64,000 bases of DNA, from contig NZ_RBAL01000014.1 of the NCBI RefSeq assembly GCF_003626535.1, positions 1 to 64,000 of the forward strand, in the 5' to 3' direction. The notes under the pieces were generated by a model. It was given only the letters and a program-made list of their open reading frames with translations, did no database searches and was not told the origin of the DNA. A program made the position numbers and the translations under genes. The DNA is from Streptomyces hoynatensis. Its GTDB lineage: Bacteria > Actinomycetota > Actinomycetes > Streptomycetales > Streptomycetaceae. Positions 18,074 to 25,632 of the stretch are shown here, piece after piece (position 1 is the first letter of the stretch; every line of letters begins with the position of its first letter).

Positions 18074-19240
18074 GTGGACGCGGGGCTGAAGCGGGAGCTC
18101 GAGGAGAAGGTGCGCGCCGGGGAACGGCTCAGCCGGGAGGACGGGATCGCGCTCTACGAGGCGGACGACCTGGCCTGGCTCGGCGGCCTCGCCCACGAGG
18201 TGCGCACCCGCAAGAACGGCGACGTCGTCTACTTCAACGTCAACCGCCACCTCAACATGACGAACGTCTGCACCGCCTCCTGCGCCTACTGCTCCTTCCA
18301 GCGCAAGCCGGGCGAGAAGGACGCGTACACGATGCGCATCGAGGAGGCCGTCCGGCTCGCCAAGGCCATGGAGGGCGACGGGCTGACGGAGCTGCACATC
18401 GTCAACGGCCTGCACCCCACGCTGCCCTGGCGGTACTACCCGCGTTCGCTGCGCGCCCTGAAGGAGGCGCTGCCCGAGGGCGTGTCGCTCAAGGCGTTCA
18501 CGGCGACCGAGATTCACCACTTCGAGACCATTTCGGGCCTGCCCGCCTCCGACATCCTCGACGAACTGATCGACGCCGGTCTTGAGTCGCTGACCGGCGG
18601 CGGGGCGGAGATCTTCGACTGGGAGGTGAGGCAGCACATCGTCGACCACAGGACCCACTGGGAGGACTGGTCACGCATCCACCGCCTCGCCCACGAGAAG
18701 GGGCTGAAGACCCCCTGCACGATGCTCTACGGCCACATCGAGGAGCCGCGCCACCGCGTGGACCACGTGCTGCGGCTGCGCGAGCTGCAGGACGAGACCG
18801 GCGGCTTCCAGGTCTTCATCCCGCTGCGCTACCAGCACGACTTCGTGGACATGAAGGACGGCAAGATCCGCAACCGGCTCCAGGCCCGCACCACGATGGC
18901 GACCGGCGCCGAGGCGCTGCGGACCTTCGCCGTCTCCCGGCTGCTCTTCGACAACGTGCCGCACGTCAAGGTGTTCTGGGTGATGCACGGGGTGCAGACC
19001 GCGCAGCTCGCGCTCCAGCACGGCGCCGACGACATGGACGGCTCCGTCGTCGAGTACAAGATCACCCACGACGCCGACAACTTCGGCACCCCGGCGAAGC
19101 TGACCCGCGACGACCTGCTCGCCCTCATCAGGGACGCCGGCTTCCGGCCCGTGGAGCGGAACACCCGCTACGAGGTGGTCCGCGAGTACGAGGGCCCCGA
19201 CCCGGAGCGGCGCCAGTCGCCGCAGCCGATGCGGGTGTGA
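18074..19240 (+). CDS. mqnE: aminodeoxyfutalosine synthase
   Basis: 388 residues, radical-SAM enzyme of the futalosine menaquinone route. It joins 3-(1-carboxyvinyloxy)benzoate to SAM-derived adenosine, giving aminodeoxyfutalosine. The 4Fe-4S-binding motif CTASCAYC has Cys66, Cys70 and Cys73. Strong family blocks are ELHIVNGLHPTLPWRYYPR, LKAFTATEIHHFETISGLP and GGGAEIFDWEVRQHI. The GTG start at 18074 is preceded by AGGAGG. Its stop overlaps the start of the following GNAT gene. Confidence 0.95.
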   Translation: MDAGLKRELEEKVRAGERLSREDGIALYEADDLAWLGGLAHEVRTRKNGDVVYFNVNRHLNMTNVCTASCAYCSFQRKPGEKDAYTMRIEEAVRLAKAMEGDGLTELHIVNGLHPTLPWRYYPRSLRALKEALPEGVSLKAFTATEIHHFETISGLPASDILDELIDAGLESLTGGGAEIFDWEVRQHIVDHRTHWEDWSRIHRLAHEKGLKTPCTMLYGHIEEPRHRVDHVLRLRELQDETGGFQVFIPLRYQHDFVDMKDGKIRNRLQARTTMATGAEALRTFAVSRLLFDNVPHVKVFWVMHGVQTAQLALQHGADDMDGSVVEYKITHDADNFGTPAKLTRDDLLALIRDAGFRPVERNTRYEVVREYEGPDPERRQSPQPMRV

Positions 19241-19845
19241 GCGCCATGCACGAACCGGTGGGCGCGGCGCGCGGCCGGACCGCCGACGGCGGCGAACCCG
19301 GCCGGGACGGCGGGCCCGGGCGCCTGCGGTACGTCCTCGACCCCGCGGTCACGCCCGCGCTGCGCGAGGAGCTGGCCCGGCTGTGGGCCGAGGTCGTCAA
19401 CGCGGGCGGGGCCGTCGGCTTCGTCCCGCCCGTGACCGCCGAGGACGTCCAGCCCGCGCTGCGCTCCCACCTGGTGGGCATGGCCGACGGCACGACCCGG
19501 CTGCTCGCGGCCTTCACCGAGCGCGGCCGGCTGGTCGGCACCGCCTTCCTCGTCCGCAACGGCCACGCCCTGATGCGGCACTGGCTGTGGCTGCGGACCG
19601 TGATGCTGCACCCGGCCCTCCAGGGCCGCGGGGCGGGCCGCGAGCTGATGGCCGCCGCCGCCTCCGCGGCGCACCGGGTGGACCCCGCCGTCACCGGCAT
19701 CCGGCTGACCTGCCGCGGGGGCCTGGGTCTTGAACGCTTCTACGGCGCCTGCGGCTACCGGGAGGTGGGCCGGGTGCCCGGCGCGATCAAGGTGGCCGAG
19801 GGCGAGTTCCGCGACGACGTGACCCTGTGGCTGCCGCTGGGCTGA
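19237..19845 (+). CDS. GNAT family N-acetyltransferase
   Basis: 202 residues from GTG 19237, which overlaps the mqnE stop as GTGTGA; ATG 19246 is an alternative. The acetyl-CoA motif reads RTVMLHPALQGRGAGRELMA (Q-G-R-G-A-G), followed by GLGLERFYGACGYREVGRVP. The preceding residues (about 1-30) are Gly/Arg-rich and variable. The overlap suggests translation coupled to mqnE, but there is no known acetylation step in menaquinone synthesis, so the pairing may be only genomic. Substrate unknown. Confidence 0.85.
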   Translation: MSAMHEPVGAARGRTADGGEPGRDGGPGRLRYVLDPAVTPALREELARLWAEVVNAGGAVGFVPPVTAEDVQPALRSHLVGMADGTTRLLAAFTERGRLVGTAFLVRNGHALMRHWLWLRTVMLHPALQGRGAGRELMAAAASAAHRVDPAVTGIRLTCRGGLGLERFYGACGYREVGRVPGAIKVAEGEFRDDVTLWLPLG

Positions 19846-19922
19846 CCCGGGCCCCGGGCCCTGTGGTGCCTGTGCTTCACTGGACAAGGCGTAGCGAAAC
19901 GGCAGACGGAGGTGGAAGCGAC

Positions 19923-20282
19923 GTGAGCGGCGGACCCTCGAACCACGCGACGCTCCGGTACACGGGACTGCGGTTCGGCATCTTCGCGATCTGTTTCCTG
20001 GTCGTCGCCGTCCTGGCCTACGTCGGGGTCATCCCCGAGTCCGTCGGCAAGGCCAACCCGCTGTGGATCGGCCTGCTGGCCATCGTGCTCTCCGCGCCGA
20101 TCAGCTACGTGGTGCTCCGCGGCCAGCGCGACGCCATGTCCGAGCAGGTCGCCGAGAAGGTCGAGCGCGCCCGTGAGCGGCTGAACGCCCACCGCGGCAT
20201 GGAGGACGCCGCGGTCGACGCCGCCGCGGCCCCCCGGCCGGGCGCCGTGGCAGGGGAAGGCGCCAAGCCCAAGAGCGCCTGA
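19923..20282 (+). CDS. DUF4229 small membrane protein
   Basis: 119 residues. Two hydrophobic helices (FGIFAICFLVVAVLAYVGVI at about 17-37; WIGLLAIVLSAPISYVVL at 48-65) are followed by a charged cytoplasmic tail with RGQRDAMSEQVAEKVERARE, the hallmark of DUF4229. Function is not established for this actinobacterial family. The GTG start at 19923 lies after GGAGGTGG. The Ala-rich C-terminal 25 residues vary among homologues. Confidence 0.85.
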   Translation: MSGGPSNHATLRYTGLRFGIFAICFLVVAVLAYVGVIPESVGKANPLWIGLLAIVLSAPISYVVLRGQRDAMSEQVAEKVERARERLNAHRGMEDAAVDAAAAPRPGAVAGEGAKPKSA

Positions 20283-20375
20283 GCCAGGCTCCTGAGCGCA
20301 AGGCGGTGCGGCGGCCACCGCCCGCCCCGGGGGAGAACCGGGCGTTCTCGGCCGTTCCCGCACCTTCCCGGGGCT

Positions 20376-20403
20376 TTGGCGGACAATCGGGTGGTGCTAC
20401 CGT
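20376..20403 (+). promoter_or_regulatory. likely promoter of the leader peptide-symporter transcript
   Basis: A TTGGCG hexamer (20376-20381) and TACCGT (20398-20403) are 16 bases apart. With this placement the transcript would begin at about 20410-20411, exactly at a GTG codon, giving a leaderless mRNA that starts with the small peptide gene. Confidence 0.45.
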
Positions 20404-20410
20404 GCTACGC

Positions 20411-20509
20411 GTGACTCTCGCGACCGCGCCCTGGGCTCCCCCGGGCCTCCTGCTCGTCGCGCGGCTGCACATCGACCTGTGCCGCCGCGTCGCCGCGGCC
20501 TGTCGCTGA
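20411..20509 (+). CDS. cysteine-type leader peptide upstream of symporter
   Basis: 32 residues if started at GTG 20411 (GTG 20402 also possible). The C-terminal core ARLHIDLCRRVAAACR has the H-x-D-L-x-R ... C pattern of the short actinobacterial leader peptides found ahead of sulfur and cysteine genes, where ribosome progress over Cys codons controls the downstream genes. Cys codons lie near both ends of the core. The next gene, a cation symporter, starts 347 nt further on, leaving room for an attenuator. This is inferred from a motif in one sequence; no alignment was run. Confidence 0.6.
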   Translation: MTLATAPWAPPGLLLVARLHIDLCRRVAAACR

Positions 20510-20856
20510 CGGTCCCCTCCTCCCGGCGCCCGCACGGCGGCCTCGGGGTCCCGGCCTCTCCCGGGCCTCCCCGGCGTCCGTCCGGCACCTCCCGGACGTT
20601 TCCCCGGCGCCCCCTCCCGGGCACTTCCCCGATGTCTCCCGCGTGCGGCCGCCCCGCGGCCTCGCGCGGTCCCGCACGGGGCCGGCCCGCGGCGGTCCCG
20701 GGCCGGCCCGCGGCCGTCTCCGGCCTCGGGGGCCGGGAACGCCGCGAACGCCGGTAACGACGCCGCGAACGCCGGTCCGGCCGGCCGCCGCGGCCGGCCC
20801 CGCGGGGGCAGATCCCCCCTTCCCCACCCACACCTCTCCCACCGGAGTGAGTCCTC
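20510..20856 (+). other. leader region before the symporter; no gene seen
   Basis: This 347-nt stretch is C-rich with repeated CTCCCGG-type runs. A direct repeat CGCCGCGAACGCCGGT occurs near 20739 and 20761. A G/C-rich stretch around 20770-20810 can pair with itself, but no clean terminator was found. A GGAGTGAG ribosome site ends the region before the symporter ATG. Confidence 0.6.
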
Positions 20857-22251
20857 ATGTCCTCCCCCTCTCCCGACGCGGCTCCCGCCCCGGCCCCCGG
20901 CGCGGACTCCCCCGCCGCCGGCGCCCCCGCGCGCAGCCGCCCGCTCATACCCCTGCCGCCGTTCTGGGCGCAGATCCTCGCCGGCCTCGTCCTCGGCGTG
21001 CTGCTCGGCTGGATCGCCAGGCACTGGCAGGTGGACTGGCTCGGCAGAACCCTCGAGGAGGTCGGCGGCACCTTCGTCCAGCTGCTGCGGCTGGCCGTCG
21101 GCCCGCTGGTCTTCTTCGCGATCGTCATCTCGATCACCAGCCTGCGCAACGTCTCCAACGCCGCCCGCCTGGCCGGGCGCACGCTGCTGTGGTTCCTGGC
21201 GACCTCGCTGATCGCCGTGGTCATCGGCCTCGCCATCGGCCTGATCACCGACCCGGGGCAGGGCACGGGACTCAGCCCAGCCGACGGCGAGACCCCGGAG
21301 ACCAAGGGCTCCTGGATCGACTTCCTCACCGGCATCGTCCCCACCGACGTGATCACCCCCTTCACCGATCTCGAGGTCCTCCAGATCGTCTTCATGGCCG
21401 CGGTGGCCGGCATCGCCGCGCTGCGGCTGGGCGAGAAGGCGGCGCCGCTGATCACCTTCGGCGAGTCCGCACTCACCCTCCTGCAGAAGGCCCTGTGGTG
21501 GGTCATCCGGCTCGCCCCGCTCGGCAGCGTCGGCCTGATCGGCCGGGCCATCAACGAGTACGGCTGGGACCTCATCGGCGATTACGCGACCTTCACCGCC
21601 GACGTGTACGTGGGCTGCCTGCTGGTGCTGTTCGGCGTCTACCCGCTGCTGCTGCGGTTCGCCGCGGGGCTCAACCCGCTCCAGTTCTTCCGCGGCGCCT
21701 GGCCCGCCCTCCAGCTCGCCTTCGTCTCCCGCTCCTCGGTGGGCACGCTGCCGGTCACCCAGAAGGTCACCGAACGGCTCGGCGTGCCGCGGGAGTACGC
21801 CTCCTTCGCCATGCCCTTCGGCGCCACCACCAAGATGGACGGCTGCGCCGCGGTCTACCCGGCGCTCGCGGCGATCTTCGTGGCGCAGATCTTCGGCATC
21901 GGCCTCGACCTGCGCGACTACCTGCTGATCGCCTTCGTCTCCGTGGTCGGCTCGGCCGCCACCGCGGGCCTGACCGGGGCCACGGTGATGACGACGCTGA
22001 CGCTCAGCACCCTGGGCCTGCCCCTGGAGGGGGTCGGCCTGCTGCTGGCGATCGACCCGATCCTGGACATGATGCGCACGGCCACCAACGTCGCCGGGCA
22101 GTCGGTGTGCGCGATCCTCGTCGCCGCCCGCGAGAAGATCCTCGACCGCGAGGCGTACGCGCACGCCACCAGCTTCGAGATCTCCGGCGCCGACCAGGAG
22201 GAGGAGGCCGGCGCCCTGGCCCGGCCCGAGAAGGTGCCGGCCGCGGCCTAG
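20857..22251 (+). CDS. dicarboxylate/amino acid:cation symporter
   Basis: 464 residues, eight-plus helices with the GltP/DctA/TcyP (DAACS) architecture. The signatures are present: SRSSVGTLPVTQKV (re-entrant hairpin 1), MPFGATTKMDGCA, and DPILDMMRTATNVAGQS, which carries the Asp and Arg that hold substrate. It moves an acidic or neutral amino acid, dicarboxylate or cystine into the cell with H+ or Na+. A cysteine-type leader peptide upstream makes cystine or cysteine a plausible substrate, but this is inference. The N-terminal 35 residues are Pro/Ala-rich and disordered. Confidence 0.9.
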   Translation: MSSPSPDAAPAPAPGADSPAAGAPARSRPLIPLPPFWAQILAGLVLGVLLGWIARHWQVDWLGRTLEEVGGTFVQLLRLAVGPLVFFAIVISITSLRNVSNAARLAGRTLLWFLATSLIAVVIGLAIGLITDPGQGTGLSPADGETPETKGSWIDFLTGIVPTDVITPFTDLEVLQIVFMAAVAGIAALRLGEKAAPLITFGESALTLLQKALWWVIRLAPLGSVGLIGRAINEYGWDLIGDYATFTADVYVGCLLVLFGVYPLLLRFAAGLNPLQFFRGAWPALQLAFVSRSSVGTLPVTQKVTERLGVPREYASFAMPFGATTKMDGCAAVYPALAAIFVAQIFGIGLDLRDYLLIAFVSVVGSAATAGLTGATVMTTLTLSTLGLPLEGVGLLLAIDPILDMMRTATNVAGQSVCAILVAAREKILDREAYAHATSFEISGADQEEEAGALARPEKVPAAA

Positions 22252-22330
22252 CGCCGCAAACCGGGTGCACGGGCCCGCGGGTTCACGGGCCCGCAGGCCG
22301 GCGGGTTCACCGGCTTGCGGGGCCCGGCGG

Positions 22331-22364
22331 GGTGGCGGGGGTGCGCGTGCGCGCCCCCGCCACC
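22331..22364 (+). terminator. terminator hairpin after the symporter
   Basis: Arms 22331-22341 and 22354-22364 pair perfectly over 11 bp; the 12-nt loop contains a further GCGC pairing. It lies 80 nt after the symporter stop. There is no T tract, as is common in streptomycetes. Confidence 0.6.
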
Positions 22365-22734
22365 GGCGCGTGTGCGCCCCGGCGGCCGGCCCCGGCGGTG
22401 CCCCGACCCGGGGCCCGGCGGATGCACAAGCCGGCGGCCCGCCCTGGGCGGTCACGGGGTGGCGCGTTGCCTCACCCCTCGAATTGACGTGCCGGGGGCG
22501 GCCGGTCGGCAGATATGAAGTTCCCGCTGGGGCGGGGTCGTTCGCGTGGGACAGGGGTGCCGCCGCGGGGCCGGGACGCCTGTGCGAACCCGGCCGGGGG
22601 CGGGCGCGGGAAAACTGGTCCGCGACCTGTCAGGGCCGCGCCAGGAGCCGCCCCGGCCCGCCGTACCGGGCCCGAGCGCGGCGGCGCGGCCGGATCACCT
22701 TCGTGCCTCCCCACGGCAGACAAGGAGCATCCGC
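22365..22734. other. intergenic region before the flavin oxidase; no gene seen
   Basis: 370 nt without a convincing coding frame. It holds an AT-richer patch around 22480-22520 (TTGACG at 22484, GATATG at 22511) that may be a promoter with unusually long spacing, and ends in an AAGGAG ribosome site. Confidence 0.5.
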
Positions 22735-24369
22735 ATGCCCGAAGACACCTCACGCCGCCGCTTCCTCGGCGCCGCAGCCACCGCCACCGGCGCCGCCGCG
22801 CTCGGCCTGACCCCCGGTGCCGCGCGGGCCGGCGAGCCGCGCCGCGGCCCGGCCGGCGGCACCCCCCGCATCGGTGCCTCCACCGCGGACCCCGCCGACC
22901 CCAGGTACGCCGACCTGGTGCGCGGCTGGAACGCCAGGTTCGTCGGCAGCCCCGACTACGTCCGGGTGGCGGGGAGCGTCGCGGACGTGGAGGAGGCCCT
23001 GGCCGAGGCCGCCGGGCGCGGCAAGCGCCTCGCGGTCCGCAGCGGCGGCCACTGCCTGGAGAACTTCGTGTGCGACGAGGACGTGCGGGTGGTCCTCGAC
23101 GTCTCCCAGCTCGAAGCCGTCGGCTACGACGCCGGCCACCGCGCCATCGTGGTGGAGCCGGGCGCCACCCTGCGCAAGGTCTACAAGACCCTGCACACCG
23201 CCTGGGGCGTGACCGTGCCCGGCGGGGCCTGCCCCGCGGTGGGCGCCGGCGGGCACATCGCGGGCGGCGGCAACGGCCCCCTCGCCCGCCGCGACGGCGT
23301 CGTCGCCGACCACCTCTACGGGATCGAGATCGTGACGCTGGACGAGTCGGGCACCCCGCGCACCGTGCTGGCCACCCGCGAGGAGAACGACCCGAACCGG
23401 GAGCTGTGGTGGGCCCACACCGGGGGCGGCGGCGGCAACTTCGGCGTCGTCACCAAGTACCTGCTGCGCTCGCCGGGGGCGCGGGGCACCGACCCCGCGG
23501 CGCTGCTGCCCAGGGCGCCGGGCCAGGAGCGGTCCGTCAGCTACGCGCTGCCCTGGAGCGAGCTGGACGAGCGGAAGTTCGGGCGGCTGCTGCGCGGCTA
23601 CGTCGAGTGGTTCGAGGCCCACAGCGCGCCCGGCGCGCCGGAGGGGGCACTCAACGCCCACTTCTTCGGCCTGCACGCGAGCACCTCGCCCGTGGTGAAC
23701 GTGCAACTGCTCGTCGACCCCACCGAGCCGGGCACCGAGGACCTGCTGGCCCGCTACCGCGCCGACGTGCTCGACCCGGTGGGCGTCACCCCGACGGTCA
23801 CCGACCAGGTGCTGCCCTGGCTGCGTTCCACGAACGTCGAGGGCTTCGCCGACACCGGCGAGGCCATGCTGCGCAGGTGCAAGGCCAAGGGCACCTACCT
23901 GCGGAGCAGTTACACCGACGAGCAGATCTCCACCAGCTACCGCTACCTCACCACGGGCCGGCTCCAGGCCCCGCTGGCCGGGCTGCTCCTGGCCGGGCTC
24001 GGCGGCCGGTACGCGGCGGTGGACCCGGGCGCCACCGCCGTGCCACAGCGCGACTCCGTGGTGAAGGTGATGCACGCGGCGCACTGGCACGACCCGGCCA
24101 CCGACGAGCTGCACCTGTCCTGGGTGCGGGAGTTCTACCGGGATGTGCACGCCTCCTCGGGCGGCGTGCCCGAGCTGGACGGGGTGACGGACGGGGCGTA
24201 CATCAACTACGCGGACGCCGACCTCGCCGACCCGCGCTGGAACACCTCGGACGTGCCCTGGTACCGCCTCTACTACAAGGACGCCTTCGAGCGGCTGCAG
24301 GCGGTCAAGGGGGCGTGGGACCCGCGCAACGCCTTCCGGCACGCGCTCTCGGTGCCCCTCCCCGCCTGA
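22735..24369 (+). CDS. Tat-exported BBE-type FAD-dependent oxidase
   Basis: 544 residues. The Tat signal is SRRRFLGAAATATGAAALGL (residues 6-25). The PP-loop FAD domain holds RSGGHCLENFVC, and PGGACPAVGAGGHIAGGG has a Cys placed where bicovalent members link FAD through both His and Cys. The C-terminal berberine-bridge segment carries YINYADADL, with NxxD/N-type ends. Such secreted oxidases act on sugars or secondary metabolites using O2. ATG 22735 follows AAGGAG. Substrate unknown; no pathway genes adjoin it. Confidence 0.9.
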   Translation: MPEDTSRRRFLGAAATATGAAALGLTPGAARAGEPRRGPAGGTPRIGASTADPADPRYADLVRGWNARFVGSPDYVRVAGSVADVEEALAEAAGRGKRLAVRSGGHCLENFVCDEDVRVVLDVSQLEAVGYDAGHRAIVVEPGATLRKVYKTLHTAWGVTVPGGACPAVGAGGHIAGGGNGPLARRDGVVADHLYGIEIVTLDESGTPRTVLATREENDPNRELWWAHTGGGGGNFGVVTKYLLRSPGARGTDPAALLPRAPGQERSVSYALPWSELDERKFGRLLRGYVEWFEAHSAPGAPEGALNAHFFGLHASTSPVVNVQLLVDPTEPGTEDLLARYRADVLDPVGVTPTVTDQVLPWLRSTNVEGFADTGEAMLRRCKAKGTYLRSSYTDEQISTSYRYLTTGRLQAPLAGLLLAGLGGRYAAVDPGATAVPQRDSVVKVMHAAHWHDPATDELHLSWVREFYRDVHASSGGVPELDGVTDGAYINYADADLADPRWNTSDVPWYRLYYKDAFERLQAVKGAWDPRNAFRHALSVPLPA

Positions 24370-24374
24370 GCAGG

Positions 24375-24420
24375 CCCCGGGAACGGCCTTTTTCGGGGGC
24401 GGCTCGCCCCTTTCCCGGGG
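24375..24420 (+). terminator. terminator hairpin after the flavin oxidase
   Basis: Outer arms CCCCGGGAA (24375-24383) and TTCCCGGGG (24412-24420) pair perfectly, and an inner GGGGC/GCCCC pairing (24396-24400 with 24406-24410) adds a second hairpin. It begins six bases after the oxidase stop. Confidence 0.7.
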
Positions 24421-24638
24421 CGCCGCCCCCCTCCTGACCCGAGCCGCGGCGCACGCCGCGCCTCTGCCTGCGCATTCCCGCAGGTCGGGCGGGGGGCTCA
24501 CGGGGGGGCTCACCCCGCGCACCCAGTGAACCCCCTCGGTGTGTTTATGAACCCCCTTGTGAGAGTTACGAGTTGGCCCCTTCCGGCTCTTGACTGTCAA
24601 GCATGAGGGCTTCGCTTGGCTCACGGAGGGGGTACACC

Positions 24639-25145
24639 ATGACGTCGCCATCGCCGAACGCGAGACCACTGCCCATACCAGCGGCGCGGCCGGCGCCCCT
24701 GGAACCGGCGGCGTTCTCCTCTGCCTACCGGTTCCGGTCGATCACGCTCATCGCCAACGCCACCGACACGCCGATGGTGGCCCGCAGGATGGCGCGCGAG
24801 ACGCTCCGGGACTGGGAGCTGCCCGGCCTCGTCGACGACGTCGAGCTGTGCGTGTCCGAGCTGGTGGGGAACTCGGTGCGGCACGTGCCCGGCGAGCGGC
24901 GCATCGGAGTCACCTTCAGGTACTGGCCGCGCCGCCTGTTCCTCGAGGTGGCCGACGAGGACCCCAGGCCGCCGATGCTGCCCTCGGGCGGCCGCCTCGG
25001 CCGGGAGCTCGACCTGCTGCCGGAGAACGGGCGCGGCCTGTTCATCGTGCAGAGCCTGGCCGACGCGACCTGGTGGGCCCCGCGCGAGCAGGGGGGGAAG
25101 AGCGTTTTCTGCCGGTTCGACTGGACCGGCGGTGGGGCAAGGTGA
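24639..25145 (+). CDS. RsbW-like ATP-binding protein (anti-sigma/histidine-kinase fold)
   Basis: 168 residues with the GHKL ATPase fold: N-box ELVGNSVRH (Asn in the Mg-ATP site), G1-like box DEDPRPPMLP and G2-like box GRGLFIVQSLAD. These single-domain proteins are very numerous in Streptomyces, and some bind sigma factors or their antagonists; the target here is unknown. ATG 24639 follows GGAGGGGG; the earlier ATG at 24603 lacks a ribosome site. The first 30 residues are Pro/Ala-rich. Its stop overlaps the ATG of the next gene by one base. Confidence 0.82.
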   Translation: MTSPSPNARPLPIPAARPAPLEPAAFSSAYRFRSITLIANATDTPMVARRMARETLRDWELPGLVDDVELCVSELVGNSVRHVPGERRIGVTFRYWPRRLFLEVADEDPRPPMLPSGGRLGRELDLLPENGRGLFIVQSLADATWWAPREQGGKSVFCRFDWTGGGAR

Positions 25146-25372
25146 TGGTCAGCCGCCTCTCCGACTGGACGCTCTCGCCCGACCCGCACGGCGGCCCGCC
25201 CATCTACGCCGCCGAGTGCACCACCTGCACCGAGGAGTCCCCGGCCGCCGACACCACGGAGGCCCCCGACATCTGGTGCCTGCGCCACGCCGGGCGCACC
25301 GGCCACACCGGCTTCCGGATGACCGTCATGACCTTCCTGCGGGCCACGCCGGTGGACCCGCTGATCGGCTAG
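25145..25372 (+). CDS. DUF7848 family small protein
   Basis: 75 residues. The blocks DWTLSPDP, YAAECTTCTEESPA and LRHAGRTGHTGFRMTV match the small actinobacterial DUF7848 family. The C-x-x-C pair and the two spaced histidines suggest a metal site. Its ATG is fused to the stop of the RsbW-like gene (TGATG), so the two are translationally coupled and probably act together. Function unknown. Confidence 0.8.
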   Translation: MVSRLSDWTLSPDPHGGPPIYAAECTTCTEESPAADTTEAPDIWCLRHAGRTGHTGFRMTVMTFLRATPVDPLIG

Positions 25373-25632
25373 CCGCCGCCCCACGCCGGGGGCGCACGGG
25401 GGCGCACGACCGGCACCCCGCCGGGGGCACGCGGCGCGGGGCACGGGGGCGCGGGAGGGGCGCACGGTCGGTTCCCCCGGGGGCCGGGGGCGGCGTGAGG
25501 GGGGTGCCGCCCAGGGAAACGGGCCCTTGCCGGCGTGACGGTCCCGTGAAGGAGGCGGTCGGAATCGCCCACCCGAGTGCACTTCCGGGGTATCCAGGGA
25601 ATCGCCCCTCCGAGCGCGACCGGGAGGTCCCC

